From contig NZ_CP031557.1 of the NCBI RefSeq assembly GCF_003403075.1, positions 558,001 to 622,000 of the forward strand: a stretch of 64,000 nucleotides of DNA. Direction: 5' to 3'. How positions within the stretch are numbered: position 1 is the first letter of the stretch; each line of letters opens with the position of its first letter. Shown here piece after piece: positions 51,105-63,353 of the stretch. The notes under the pieces were generated by a model. The model was not told where the DNA came from, ran no database searches, and saw nothing but the letters and a program-made list of their open reading frames with translations. Origin of the DNA: Flavobacterium psychrotrophum. Its GTDB lineage: Bacteria; Bacteroidota; Bacteroidia; Flavobacteriales; Flavobacteriaceae. The position numbers were made by a program, and so were the translations under genes.

Positions 51105-53666
51105 TTAATTTTTTACAAGCTTTATGGTTTGCACTGCATCGCCAGTAGAAATTTTTGCCATATAAATACCGGAACTAAGTTGTGAGGCATCTACAATTGC
51201 GGTAGTACCTTTAGGGCTTATATTCATTACTACCTTACCGCTTATGTCTACAACCTGAATGCTGTTTATAGCACCATTTGCAGCAGTAATGTTCCATATG
51301 TTGCTGGCAGGGTTAGGGTAGGCCGTGATATTTTGACGATTGAATATTGTTGTACTTAGCGCTGTTATTTCGCGTGTAGTAGTACTCTGCCTGCTACAGT
51401 TAGTAACGGTTAATGTTACAGTATAAGGGCCTGCACCTGTAAACTGGTGCTCAGGATTTTGCTCTGTTGAGGTTGCACCATCACCAAAGTTCCATTCATA
51501 AGACTGCCCGTTTACAGATGTATTTGTAAAAGCAACCATATTACCAGCTGACTGAAAAGTAAAGGCTGCTGACGGGTCGTAAGCGCCTACATTCCATGCA
51601 GCAAGATTATCATATACAATAGCTTTTACAACCGCCTTGATCTGGTTAGCTACAGTTGCACCTAATATGCTTGTATTGTATGTAATTAAAGTTGGGTCTT
51701 TGCGGAAAAGAACCGTATAAAATGTAACCGCAGATACATAAGTACCCGCTAAAGTAGGGTGACTCTCATCTTCAACATACAATTCAATTTCAGGATGCAA
51801 CTGCCTTAATTCGCGGCGCACACGTCCTACCGGAGAGATGGTGCCCTGGTTATCATTAGCCATCTGGGTATAACGTTGCTGTAAACGGTCATCCATACCC
51901 TCATAAGTACATACTTCAGGAATAGTAGGGCAGTTTTGTGCATCGCCATTCTTGCGACCCCATGTCTGGTAAAAAAATAGTTCAGTACAAGGGCTGTATT
52001 GACGTGCCATATCGGCAAGTTGTGCAGCAAAAGCATACGTATGGGTTTGCACATAAGCATCGTCAAGAGCCGGGCGCTGGCTGTGGTCCTGTAGTACTAC
52101 ATAATCCCAGCCGCCACGCTGTAATGCGCCTGTGGTTCCGGTACTCTGAAAATGCTCTTCCAGGCTTGTACCGCCCACAGTATAGCTTGATGCCTTAATT
52201 TTATCGCCTACAGATGCTGCCACATTTTTTACCATAGTAGGTAAATTATTGTAGTAGGTGTAGCTGTTACCAATAAACAATATCTGTTTTGCACTATCGG
52301 GTACAATAGGGGTGCCACATACATTAACTTCATAAATAGCATACCCATATTGCGTGTTTGGAGTAACGCCATCTATTTTTATATATCGGTACTGTGTATC
52401 AATGTTCTCTATGGCATCAATGCGTGCGCCATATGCCATATTTGTTTTTTCAGAAATGTTGGTCCATGTAGTACCATCTGCAGATCCGCGTAAAAAGTAA
52501 TCTTTAGCACTATAGTTATCCCATGTTATAGATACCGCACTTACCGTAGTTTGTGTGCCCAGGTCGAGCGTTATGCTTTGTGCTCCGGCAGCAGTACTTT
52601 CCCAGCGGGATCCGGCATTTCCGTCTGTGGCAAGAGCAGCATTTCCGGTAGAGGCTGAAGCCGAAACAGCAGGTATTAAGGTGCATTCCGGGGCAACATT
52701 AGCACCAATCGGGGTTCCAAAGCTGTATGCGCCTGTAAGCCTGTTTAAGGTTATGCTATAGGTACCGGCAGGAATATTGATATCAATGCCCGCTTGTGAG
52801 CCGTATCCTAACGGAAAGCCGCCATCGCCGCCCCACTGTACATTCCAGTTATTATCCTGGCGGAATTTTACCGCTCCGCTGGTAAGGGTAATGCTGTTTA
52901 TTACATAATGTATACCATCTACAGATGTAAATACGTGTGTATCTGTTTGTGGGTCTGCCGGCCAGCCTTGTGGTGTGCCGCTGCCTACTATGGCAATGGT
53001 GCGGTAATTAAAAGCATACTCCAGTGTGGTAAGGTTAAACGATATATTATATATATCGTTTGCGACAGCAAGCGCACCGGCACCATCAGAAACGGCTGTA
53101 CCAGAAGGGAATGTTTGTGGTTCCCAGTTTCCGGCAGGCCAGTCGTGGTTTTTACGGAATTTAACGGCGCCGTTAATGGTAACACCGTTGCGTGAATAAT
53201 GAACACCATCTGTAGTACCAAGGTCAATATCAGTATTCCAGTCTTCAGGGCCTGTGCCTACACCGGGGCCTATAAGGCTGACGATAGGGTAGAGGCTAGA
53301 TGCAGAAAAGTTATAGGCCAGCGTAGTGCTGTTAAACGTTACATTGTAAACACCAATAGGCGTTGTAATGTTAGTCTGGCTGTCAAATACACCAGTGCCC
53401 GATGGAAATGCACCTCCGGCAGGGGCACCCCAGTTGTTAGCCCATGAGTTTGCCACCCTGAACTTTACAGAACCGTTAAAGGTTACTAAGTTGTTGATAC
53501 TCCAATGTATGCCATCGGTACTTGTCATTTGGTGTGCGTCAATTTCGCCCGCAGCACCGGTAGGCCATCCGCCTACGCCGTTACCTACTATGGCCATAGA
53601 TGCATACTGCGCATTTACGAGCGTTATGGCCATAAGAGATACTACCAAAAAAATAATTTTTTTCAT
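51105..53666 (-). CDS. Large secreted multidomain protein: starch-binding-like repeats, discoidin, SGNH-like hydrolase, PKD, type IX tail
   Basis: The 853-residue protein has a signal peptide, then three SusE/SusF-like modules (about 22-110, 130-215, 222-315; repeated STDGIHW/GAVKFR patterns). An F5/8 type C (discoidin) domain follows (about 330-450), then an SGNH-like domain of DUF4886 type starting ILFIGNSYTYYNNLPTMV (about 460-690) with DESHPTLAGTY as the likely catalytic Asp-x-x-His block. A PKD domain (SYEWNFGDGATSTEQNPEH) and a type A T9SS sorting tail (AYPNPASNIWNIT ... TIKLVKN) end it. It is the last gene of the starch locus, so it probably acts on acylated or modified alpha-glucans at the surface. 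Confidence 0.8.
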   Translation of the reverse strand: MKKIIFLVVSLMAITLVNAQYASMAIVGNGVGGWPTGAAGEIDAHQMTSTDGIHWSINNLVTFNGSVKFRVANSWANNWGAPAGGAFPSGTGVFDSQTNITTPIGVYNVTFNSTTLAYNFSASSLYPIVSLIGPGVGTGPEDWNTDIDLGTTDGVHYSRNGVTINGAVKFRKNHDWPAGNWEPQTFPSGTAVSDGAGALAVANDIYNISFNLTTLEYAFNYRTIAIVGSGTPQGWPADPQTDTHVFTSVDGIHYVINSITLTSGAVKFRQDNNWNVQWGGDGGFPLGYGSQAGIDINIPAGTYSITLNRLTGAYSFGTPIGANVAPECTLIPAVSASASTGNAALATDGNAGSRWESTAAGAQSITLDLGTQTTVSAVSITWDNYSAKDYFLRGSADGTTWTNISEKTNMAYGARIDAIENIDTQYRYIKIDGVTPNTQYGYAIYEVNVCGTPIVPDSAKQILFIGNSYTYYNNLPTMVKNVAASVGDKIKASSYTVGGTSLEEHFQSTGTTGALQRGGWDYVVLQDHSQRPALDDAYVQTHTYAFAAQLADMARQYSPCTELFFYQTWGRKNGDAQNCPTIPEVCTYEGMDDRLQQRYTQMANDNQGTISPVGRVRRELRQLHPEIELYVEDESHPTLAGTYVSAVTFYTVLFRKDPTLITYNTSILGATVANQIKAVVKAIVYDNLAAWNVGAYDPSAAFTFQSAGNMVAFTNTSVNGQSYEWNFGDGATSTEQNPEHQFTGAGPYTVTLTVTNCSRQSTTTREITALSTTIFNRQNITAYPNPASNIWNITAANGAINSIQVVDISGKVVMNISPKGTTAIVDASQLSSGIYMAKISTGDAVQTIKLVKN

Positions 53667-53772
53667 GGTCTCAAAATTTAAGGTTGATAATAAAATGAGG
53701 TTTGGTAAATAAACCCATCCTTAAAATTATAAGCCGAAGCAAAAACAGTAAGGATGGGGTATGTGAAAAAGG

Positions 53773-55905
<2,133 letters not shown>

Positions 55906-55911
55906 TTAGTT

Positions 55912-57288
55912 TTAGTTTTTCAGTATCATGTACTGGAACGGTGCAAGCTGTATGTTAGACAGCGTTCCTGCCGAAGTACCTGTAAGGCCATCTGTCCAGC
56001 TTATGGCAGCAAGCGGTGCAGGCAGTAAATAATTAGTATTTGCATTAGTAATGTTTACCAGTACCAGTACCTTTTCATTGCCCTTTGCCATAGTAAATGC
56101 ACTTACAGCATTGCTGCTGTACCCTGTATACTCGCCGGTTTTAACGGCAGCGCTGGTTTTGCGGAATGCAATGATTTTTTTGTACTCTGCAAGCATATCG
56201 TTATTCGGGCTACTCCAGTCTATAGGGCGGTTATTAAGAAAATCGATGCGTGGTGCATAGCCCACTTCCTGAGCGTTATAGACCATCGGAACCGATTTCA
56301 TATACGAAGCGATGACAAAAGCAGCGATCGAACCTTTGTTTCCTTTAAATAATTCTATTGGCGAACCGTCGCTCAGGTTTACGTCATGGTTTGTAGTGTA
56401 GCGTACAATGCGGTTTGCCGGATTGTAGTTTGTGCCATACTCTGCAGCGCTGGCATCCTGTATTGCAGTAGCAGGCTTGTTATCATGAAACATTGCTTCC
56501 ATAGCGCTAAAGAACCCAAAACCAAACGTATAGTCAAAACCTGCGTAGAAATGGTTTATCCTTGAACCCTCGGCAAGCATTAGCAGTTTATGGTTTTTAA
56601 TACCGCGTAACGATGTAATGGCTTCACTCCAAAAGCTTTGCGGAACAAAATCAGCCGCATCACAACGGAAACCGTCAATATTAGCATTGTAAACCCAGTA
56701 GTGCATGGCATCAATAAGGCCGGCACGCATATCTTTATTGGTAAAGTCAAGCTGTGCCACGTCTGCCCAGTTGGTTCCCGGCGGGCTAATAATGTTTCCG
56801 TTTTCATCCTGCTGGTACCAGTCTTTATGTTCTGATGTCCAGGCATTGTCAAAGGCGGTATGGTTAGCCACCCAGTCCAGCATTACGGCCATGCCGCGGC
56901 TGTGCGCCTCGTTTACAAGTGTGCGCAGGTCTTCTAAATTACCCATAGACGGGTTAATGGCTTTATAATCTTTTACAGCATAAGGAGAACCTGCCGCACC
57001 TGCTGCATTTACTGTACCAATAGGGTAAATGGGCATAAGATAGACCACATTTGCGCCTAAGTCTTTAATATAGTCCAGCCTTGCTGTAACCTCAGATAAT
57101 TTTCCGTTAGCACCAAAAGAGCGCACGTTAACCTGGTAAATAACAGCATCTTCTTTAGCCGGCATTGCGGCAAATGTTTCGCCCCACTGCTCGTATGGCG
57201 AAGGTGTACTGTGGTTATCGTCGCTGTTGCACGCCACTAATGACGGAACAGTAACCATAAAAAGTAATATGTTGAAAAATAACTTCAT
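55912..57288 (-). CDS. Surface alpha-amylase, GH13 family (SusG-like lipoprotein)
   Basis: A 458-residue lipoprotein (MKLFFNILLFMVTVPSLVAC) followed by a GH13 barrel. Catalytic motifs: MLDWVANHTAFD, GFRCDAADFVP with the nucleophile Asp, LMLAEGS with the acid/base Glu, and TTNHDVN with the third Asp. A small C-terminal beta domain closes it. There is no CBM58-like insert as in Bacteroides SusG. The start at 57288 is set by the lipoprotein signal; the frame extends 54 bases upstream. It should cut starch at the cell surface for import by SusCD. Confidence 0.9.
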   Translation of the reverse strand: MKLFFNILLFMVTVPSLVACNSDDNHSTPSPYEQWGETFAAMPAKEDAVIYQVNVRSFGANGKLSEVTARLDYIKDLGANVVYLMPIYPIGTVNAAGAAGSPYAVKDYKAINPSMGNLEDLRTLVNEAHSRGMAVMLDWVANHTAFDNAWTSEHKDWYQQDENGNIISPPGTNWADVAQLDFTNKDMRAGLIDAMHYWVYNANIDGFRCDAADFVPQSFWSEAITSLRGIKNHKLLMLAEGSRINHFYAGFDYTFGFGFFSAMEAMFHDNKPATAIQDASAAEYGTNYNPANRIVRYTTNHDVNLSDGSPIELFKGNKGSIAAFVIASYMKSVPMVYNAQEVGYAPRIDFLNNRPIDWSSPNNDMLAEYKKIIAFRKTSAAVKTGEYTGYSSNAVSAFTMAKGNEKVLVLVNITNANTNYLLPAPLAAISWTDGLTGTSAGTLSNIQLAPFQYMILKN

Positions 57289-57400
57289 CGTTAATATTTT
57301 TATTTGAGTGAAAGATGGTAATGGCAGCACCCCTCTGCCCATAGAGGGATGCCTTTTTAACCCAAAAAAACTGAAATGATCTTATGTGTCTGCCATTACA

Positions 57401-58453
57401 TTATTGTAGTGTAACCGAGTATGTTGCTGTAGCAGGATTGGCATTTACGACAAAGGTAACCTTGTATGTACCTGCCGCTGTAACATTATGCGCGCCCTGG
57501 TTATCAAAGTACATTACCGTTCCGTTTGCATCGGTGCCGTAGTTTACTGCCCAGGCATCATTAAGCCTGAATTTAAGCGCCCCCGAAATTAAATCTCCCG
57601 TCCATGTCCAGTAATGGTTTTGGTAATCCCATGCCATATCGGTATCATTATCCCATTGGCCCGGTGTTGCCGTACCTATAATACCAAATGCATATGGCGT
57701 AAGGGTATATGTAAGGTTATTAAGGTTTACGGTAATTTGGTAAGTACCTGCTGCCGGAGCCGCAAGGTTTGTGGTAGTAGTACCTAGTGCAAAGTTTCCA
57801 TTGGCATCGTTGCCATAGGGGTTTTCCCAGTTAGGCTCTGTCGTGAATTTAAATTCAAGCTGTCCTGCAGGAAAGGTAAGAAATCCCTGAAAAACGCCAT
57901 TTTCTATTGCTGAAAGGGTAGCGGCAGTCGCCGGATTCCAGCCCTGATACCCGCCCGGCACATAAATTTCGGTAAGTGTTATTACCTCTACAAATGGAGT
58001 AACAGTAAGGGTTATACCGTGAGAATATACGGTACGGTCCATAGTAGCAGCAACGCGCACTACCAGCCCACCGGCTACATCCTGCGGTAAGCCTAGGTCT
58101 AATGCTAAGGCATTAAGATCGGCACCGGTAAATGATTTGCTTAGTACATCTTCGCCTACGGCAAAATTTTTAGCATTGGCCCAGGCCGCAGTACCTATGG
58201 TATCGGCAGGGATATCTATTTGCAGGGCGTAAGTAACCGGAGCATCAATAGGGAAGCTTACTTCCGGCCATGATATGGTAGTTACGGTTTCATATTTATT
58301 TGCAGGCGTAAGCACCACAGTATTAGGCGTGGCAGTAAGCCCTTCACTAAACGATACGGCAGCCAGCGTTGTAAGCGGCTCATCGTCCTGGCAGGAAACT
58401 GCGAGCATGCCCAGTGTGCATACAAGTAACAGTTTGCTTATATATTTTTTCAT
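57401..58453 (-). CDS. SusE/SusF family starch-binding outer-membrane lipoprotein
   Basis: A 350-residue lipoprotein (ISKLLLVCTLGMLAVSCQDD) with an N-terminal SusE Ig-like domain (about 30-150: TISWPEVSFPIDAPVTYALQ) and two C-terminal starch-binding modules (about 165-260 and 262-350: YVPGGYQGWNPATAATL; TDMAWDYQNHYWTWTGDLISGALKFRLND). Trp residues in each module fit glucan stacking. It lies between susD and the amylase gene. Confidence 0.88.
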   Translation of the reverse strand: MKKYISKLLLVCTLGMLAVSCQDDEPLTTLAAVSFSEGLTATPNTVVLTPANKYETVTTISWPEVSFPIDAPVTYALQIDIPADTIGTAAWANAKNFAVGEDVLSKSFTGADLNALALDLGLPQDVAGGLVVRVAATMDRTVYSHGITLTVTPFVEVITLTEIYVPGGYQGWNPATAATLSAIENGVFQGFLTFPAGQLEFKFTTEPNWENPYGNDANGNFALGTTTTNLAAPAAGTYQITVNLNNLTYTLTPYAFGIIGTATPGQWDNDTDMAWDYQNHYWTWTGDLISGALKFRLNDAWAVNYGTDANGTVMYFDNQGAHNVTAAGTYKVTFVVNANPATATYSVTLQ

Positions 58454-58471
58454 TATAATAATAGTTAGAGG

Positions 58472-59965
58472 TTAGTAGCCCTGGTTTTGTACTAAGTTGT
58501 GGTTAGCATCAAGCGCTGAGGTAGGGATAGGGAAAAGTTTCCTGTAATCTTGTGATGCACCCCTGAAAAGGTTTGCATTAAGAAACGTACCAAAACGAAT
58601 CATGTCCTGCCTGCGGTGGCCTTCCCAGTTCAGTTCAAAACCACGCTCATTATAAATGTCAGTCAGCGTAGGGTTAGCAGCCAGTGCTGTAAGTCCGGCA
58701 CGTTCGCGCACCTGGTCTACAAAAGGCTTTGCTGCACCTGCATTGCCCAGGTGTACATTACACTCAGCAATCATTAACAATATATCTGCATAACGGTAAA
58801 TAGGGAAATCGTTACTTGCACCACCGCCATCGGCAGTTCCGGCAGGGTAAAATTTCACACAGCGCACACCCGCCTGCGGTGGAGCACCCGGATTATCAAG
58901 AGATGATACTTCCAGCGTATAGTTAACGCCACCACCCTGGTCGCCAATTAAAAACTGTTTGATGCGGGTATCGTTAGCGTTGTATTTCTGGTAAAAATCT
59001 TTTGGTACGATAGTACCGTTCCAGCCGCTATAACCAAACAACGCCTGCCCATGAGAGCCAAACAGCGTGCGTACACCATATATATTGCGCGACACCACGT
59101 TAACTGATGCGTACATAGAAAGAATGGTTTCATCTCCCGGATTAGTATCGCCAAAAAGTTCGTAGTATTTAGAACCCAACGGGTTTGCACTGTCTGCTGC
59201 CCCGGTGTGCAGGCTAAAGCCACCTTCGGTTACTTTGTTACAGGCCGTAAGGGCTTCCTGCCAGCGTGCCGTACCGGTATAAACCTCAGCATTAAGGTAT
59301 ACTTTAGCCAGTAGGGTATAACCAGCCCATTTATTAAACCTGCCGTAGTAAGCGCCACCTTTTGTATCGCTTAGCTTGTCTACGTTCTGGGTAAGCTCTG
59401 TTACAATAAAGTCGTAGATTTCCTGGCGGCTGGCCTGTGGTATCTGGTCTACTGTAATGTTATTTGTAGTATAAAAAGGCACACTGCCCCAGTCATCCAT
59501 CAATAAGTAGTAGAAGAAAGCGCGCAGTACTCGTGCCTCGGCAATCTTGGCAGGCTCTGCATGGCCGTCTTCCAGTAGCTGTACCGCAAGGTTAGCACTA
59601 AATATCGATTTATAAAGCCAGTTCCACGTATTGCCAATCATGGCATCTGTAGGCAGCCACTGGTGTTTATAAAGTCGTGCAAAATCCAGCTGCCAGTCGC
59701 CCGTGTTGCGGTGAGGTATTACCTGCTCATCGGCACACATGGTATTAAGGTCATACCAGCCGTTATCAGCACCGGCATATCCTACGCCACCCCAGTTACC
59801 TGCTACCTGGTTGTATATACTTGCCAGTGCCACATCAGATCCTTGTGCAGAACCGTAAAAATCGTCTGCGGTATATTTGTCATACACCGTTTCGTCTATA
59901 TTAGTACAGCCTGTAAGCAGTAATAAAAAGGTAACTGCCAGGATGCTTATATTTTTAAATTTCAT
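58472..59965 (-). CDS. SusD/RagB family surface glycan-binding lipoprotein
   Basis: A 497-residue lipoprotein (MKFKNISILAVTFLLLLTGC) with SusD-family TPR-like helices (EARVLRAFFYYLLMDDWGSVPFY; GRFNKWAGYTLLAKVYLNAEVY) and the C-terminal ERGFELNWEGHRRQDMIRFG motif. It forms the lid over the SusC transporter and captures oligosaccharides. An ATG six bases further upstream is equally possible. susC ends about 10 bases before it. Confidence 0.95.
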   Translation of the reverse strand: MKFKNISILAVTFLLLLTGCTNIDETVYDKYTADDFYGSAQGSDVALASIYNQVAGNWGGVGYAGADNGWYDLNTMCADEQVIPHRNTGDWQLDFARLYKHQWLPTDAMIGNTWNWLYKSIFSANLAVQLLEDGHAEPAKIAEARVLRAFFYYLLMDDWGSVPFYTTNNITVDQIPQASRQEIYDFIVTELTQNVDKLSDTKGGAYYGRFNKWAGYTLLAKVYLNAEVYTGTARWQEALTACNKVTEGGFSLHTGAADSANPLGSKYYELFGDTNPGDETILSMYASVNVVSRNIYGVRTLFGSHGQALFGYSGWNGTIVPKDFYQKYNANDTRIKQFLIGDQGGGVNYTLEVSSLDNPGAPPQAGVRCVKFYPAGTADGGGASNDFPIYRYADILLMIAECNVHLGNAGAAKPFVDQVRERAGLTALAANPTLTDIYNERGFELNWEGHRRQDMIRFGTFLNANLFRGASQDYRKLFPIPTSALDANHNLVQNQGY

Positions 59966-59974
59966 AGTCATAGC

Positions 59975-62900
59975 TTATTTAAATTTTACATTCAGGCCAA
60001 AGGCAATGCTCCTTGTACGTGGGTAAATACCATTGTCTCCACCGCCGGTACTGCCACCGCTAAAGTTCATTTCGGGGTCAAGGCCGGTGTACTTGGTTAT
60101 CAATACCAGGTTATTGCCCGTAAGCGATAACCTTAACGACTCCAGGTATTTTACATCTTTAAAGTTAAAGCTGTAGCCCAGTGTAGCATTGTCAAGCCTT
60201 ATGAATGAGGCATCTTCCAGCCAAAGGTCAGAGCCATATTGCGAAGTATACAGCCCAAGCGGTACAGCGCTTTGCAGGATGTTAGACCTACCGATGTTTT
60301 CGGTATAGCTGAGTACAGACCTTATGCTGTTGTAAATTTTGTTACCGCCAGATCCTCTCCAAAGCATAGAGAAGTCAAGGTTTTTGTACTGTATGCGTGG
60401 GTTAAAGCCAAACGTATATTTAGGCAGTGTCTGCCCGCTAAGCCTCCTGTCTGCACTGGTATTGCCCTGGTCTATGTTACCATCTCCATTTACATCGAGT
60501 ACCGTTTCTGCATTTTGGGCATCTTTACCGGTGTGGTGCAGTATATTAAATACACCTATAGGCTGGCCTTCTATCAGGTAAGCATTAGAGCCCCACGATA
60601 CATTATTTGTATTAAGGGGTACACCATTAATGCTTCCGCTAAGGCTAAGTACCTTGTTTTGCAAAAATGAGGCGTTACCTGCAATGGTAAGTGTCAGATC
60701 TTCTTTCCTGATAAGGTCGTAACCTAAAGATACCTCAAGGCCTTTATTTTCAAGACTGCCCACGTTTGCCATAATGGTAGAATATGGGAATGGTGGTTGT
60801 GGTACTGTATAGTTAAACAAAAGATTATCTGTCACGGCCCTGTACACATCTACCGTACCGCGAAGCCTGTTGTCAAGTAAAGCAAAGTCTACACCTATGT
60901 TGGTTTGTTTTTTGGTTTCCCACTTAAGGTCGGCATTGGCATTTTGCCTTATTTCGTAGTTAGGTATTGTGGCGCCACCAAAATAAGTGGTACCGCTGGA
61001 CTGTACTAACGAAAGCGAACCCTGTGGCCCAAGGCCCTGCTGGTTACCCGTAACACCGTAGCCGCCGCGTAGTTTTAATTCGTTAAAAAGTTTTTGGTTT
61101 GCCATGAATGGCTCCTGGTCTATTTGCCATCCTACAGATGCCGACGGAAAGTTACCCCACTTATTATTAGCCCCAAATACTGATGAGCCATCGCGCCTTA
61201 AACTGGCAGTAAACAGGTAGCGGTCTTTAAAGGTATAATTTGCACGCCCAAGGAATGATACCAGGGTACGGTCGTTTTTATATGATGAGATATCGCCCGG
61301 AAGTACTTTACTTACATCACCCAGCTGTAGCGCGTTAAAGGTCTGGGAATCGTTTATAAAGCCACGTGCCTGGGCAAACATACCCATATACGTTTGGTTT
61401 TGCCATTCGTATAAGCCCAGTACATTAAGGCTGTGTGCTCCAAAAACCTTAGCATAAGTAAGGCTCATGTTCATAAGCTTCTCATTGGTCTTGTTATTTC
61501 GTACGTTGGCAAAACCTTTCTGGTCAATGGCATAAGCACTGGTAGAGGATACCGGCTGGAAATACCCCTCGCTATAATCAGTTTTTCTCCAGCTGCCAAA
61601 CCATCCGGCTGTAAGTCCGTCTACAATGTCAAGGTCTGCCTTAAAGCTCCCGAAGAGGTTATTAAGCTCTGTCTGGTCTACAACGGTTTGGGTTACCGCA
61701 TAGGGGTTAAGGTACTGAAATACGTTAGGATCTGTATAATATGAACCATCGGTATTAAAAATAGGATCGGTAGGGCGCATGCCATAGGCGTTGCTTATAA
61801 GGTTAGAGCTAAATGATGCCCGGCCTATGCTCTGTACCATCATGTTACCTTCATTAATACCGCTGGTAAGGTTAAAAGCCATCCTTAATTTACCATCAAG
61901 TGCTTTTTGGTTTACATTGATGCGGCCAATGTATTTTTGGTTATCGTTCTTTATTACCACACCATTTTGTAATATGGCCGTTAATGATGCACGATAGTTA
62001 AAGGTATCTGTACCGCCGCCAAAAGACAGGTTATAGTTTTGCGTAGCGCCCGTGCGGGTAAGTATGTCAAACCAGTCGGTATTAGCGCCATGGTTAGCCG
62101 ATGCCGGTACGCCGGTTTCCTGTGCTACCTTCCACCACTCGTTAGCATCCAGCATATCCAGTTTTTTAGGTATCATGTCAAAAGATGTTGTGGCATTAAA
62201 TTCTACCGTAGTAGTGCCTGCCTTACTTCTTTTTGTGGTAACAATAATAACCCCTGGTGCACCACGGCTACCGTATATGGCTGTTGCCGATGCGTCTTTG
62301 AGTACGTCTATGCTTTCTATGTCGCTTGGTGCTATCTGGTTTAGCAGGTCCATATTACCCTGTATACCGTCTACTACTATAAGCGGGTCGCTGCCACCTA
62401 TAAGCGAAGACACGCCACGTATCCTTACACTTGGTGCACTGCCGGGTTCACTACCGGTCTGGTTAATGTTTACACCGGCAAGTTTACCACCTATTAGTTG
62501 TAATGGGTTTGTTATTGCACCCTGGTTCATGTCTTTTGCTGCGATAGAAGATACCGCACCGGTTATGTCTCTGCGCTTTGCAGTGCCATAGCCAATAACC
62601 ACCACTTCATTAAGTTCGGACACGTTTGGGGTAAGGGCAATTACCTGAGGCACCTGGCCGGCTTTTATCTTTTTATCCATATAGCTTACATAGCTAATAA
62701 CGATAACGGCATCAGTACTGGCCACATTAATTTCGAAGTTACCGTCCATATCGGTAGTAACTACATTGCGGGTGCCTTCTTCCATAACATTGGCACCGGG
62801 TAAGGGCAGGCCGTTCTCATCGGTAACCTTACCTTTTATGGGCTCCATGTAATACCCAACATTTATTTTACCCAAGGGCTTTTTGAGAATAATTTGTGTA

Positions 62901-63229
62901 CCGCGTACCTTAAAATCGATACTGGTGCCTTTAAATATTTTTTCGAGCACGGCGGCTATTTCTTTATCCTTAACTTTTATAGAAATGGTGCGTCCCAGGT
63001 CTATGTCGCTAATATTGTAGATAAAACGGAAGTCAGTTTTTTGCTCAATGGTCTCAATAACCTTTTCTACAGAAGAGTTGTTCAGGTCGAGGCTCACCTT
63101 GCCCTGGGCATAGGTACCTGCCTTTACTGTAAACATTGCGACCAAAAAAAACAGGGTAGTAAGTTTCAATTTGAGGTCAATTTTAAACATAGGGAGTTCA
63201 GCCCCAATGCTGTTTGGGTTTTTTTTCAT
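59975..63229 (-). CDS. SusC/RagA TonB-dependent transporter with N-terminal STN signalling domain
   Basis: The 1084-residue outer-membrane protein has a signal region (LKLTTLFFLVAMFTVKAGTYAQ), an STN domain (about 45-110: VEKVIETIEQKTDFRFIYNI ... GTQIILKK), a carboxypeptidase-regulatory-like domain (KGKVTDENGLPLPGANV), the plug (RDITGAVSSIAAKDMN; IRGVSSLIGGSDPLIVVDGI; DVLKDASATAIYGSRG) and a 22-strand barrel ending IAFGLNVKFK. The STN domain lets it signal through the FecR-type protein encoded upstream. Start at 63229 (MKKNPNSIG) is chosen over 63268; MFKIDLKLK further in is also possible. Confidence 0.95.
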   Translation of the reverse strand: MKKNPNSIGAELPMFKIDLKLKLTTLFFLVAMFTVKAGTYAQGKVSLDLNNSSVEKVIETIEQKTDFRFIYNISDIDLGRTISIKVKDKEIAAVLEKIFKGTSIDFKVRGTQIILKKPLGKINVGYYMEPIKGKVTDENGLPLPGANVMEEGTRNVVTTDMDGNFEINVASTDAVIVISYVSYMDKKIKAGQVPQVIALTPNVSELNEVVVIGYGTAKRRDITGAVSSIAAKDMNQGAITNPLQLIGGKLAGVNINQTGSEPGSAPSVRIRGVSSLIGGSDPLIVVDGIQGNMDLLNQIAPSDIESIDVLKDASATAIYGSRGAPGVIIVTTKRSKAGTTTVEFNATTSFDMIPKKLDMLDANEWWKVAQETGVPASANHGANTDWFDILTRTGATQNYNLSFGGGTDTFNYRASLTAILQNGVVIKNDNQKYIGRINVNQKALDGKLRMAFNLTSGINEGNMMVQSIGRASFSSNLISNAYGMRPTDPIFNTDGSYYTDPNVFQYLNPYAVTQTVVDQTELNNLFGSFKADLDIVDGLTAGWFGSWRKTDYSEGYFQPVSSTSAYAIDQKGFANVRNNKTNEKLMNMSLTYAKVFGAHSLNVLGLYEWQNQTYMGMFAQARGFINDSQTFNALQLGDVSKVLPGDISSYKNDRTLVSFLGRANYTFKDRYLFTASLRRDGSSVFGANNKWGNFPSASVGWQIDQEPFMANQKLFNELKLRGGYGVTGNQQGLGPQGSLSLVQSSGTTYFGGATIPNYEIRQNANADLKWETKKQTNIGVDFALLDNRLRGTVDVYRAVTDNLLFNYTVPQPPFPYSTIMANVGSLENKGLEVSLGYDLIRKEDLTLTIAGNASFLQNKVLSLSGSINGVPLNTNNVSWGSNAYLIEGQPIGVFNILHHTGKDAQNAETVLDVNGDGNIDQGNTSADRRLSGQTLPKYTFGFNPRIQYKNLDFSMLWRGSGGNKIYNSIRSVLSYTENIGRSNILQSAVPLGLYTSQYGSDLWLEDASFIRLDNATLGYSFNFKDVKYLESLRLSLTGNNLVLITKYTGLDPEMNFSGGSTGGGDNGIYPRTRSIAFGLNVKFK

Positions 63230-63353
63230 ACGTTTGTAATAGATTGTGTTAATCCTTATTAGTTGCAATCATCAGTCAATCGGAATTTGTTCGCAGCATT
63301 TTCCGATTTTTTTTATTTAAGAGGGTTTGGTAATTCCTGTTTCAATAGGCTGT

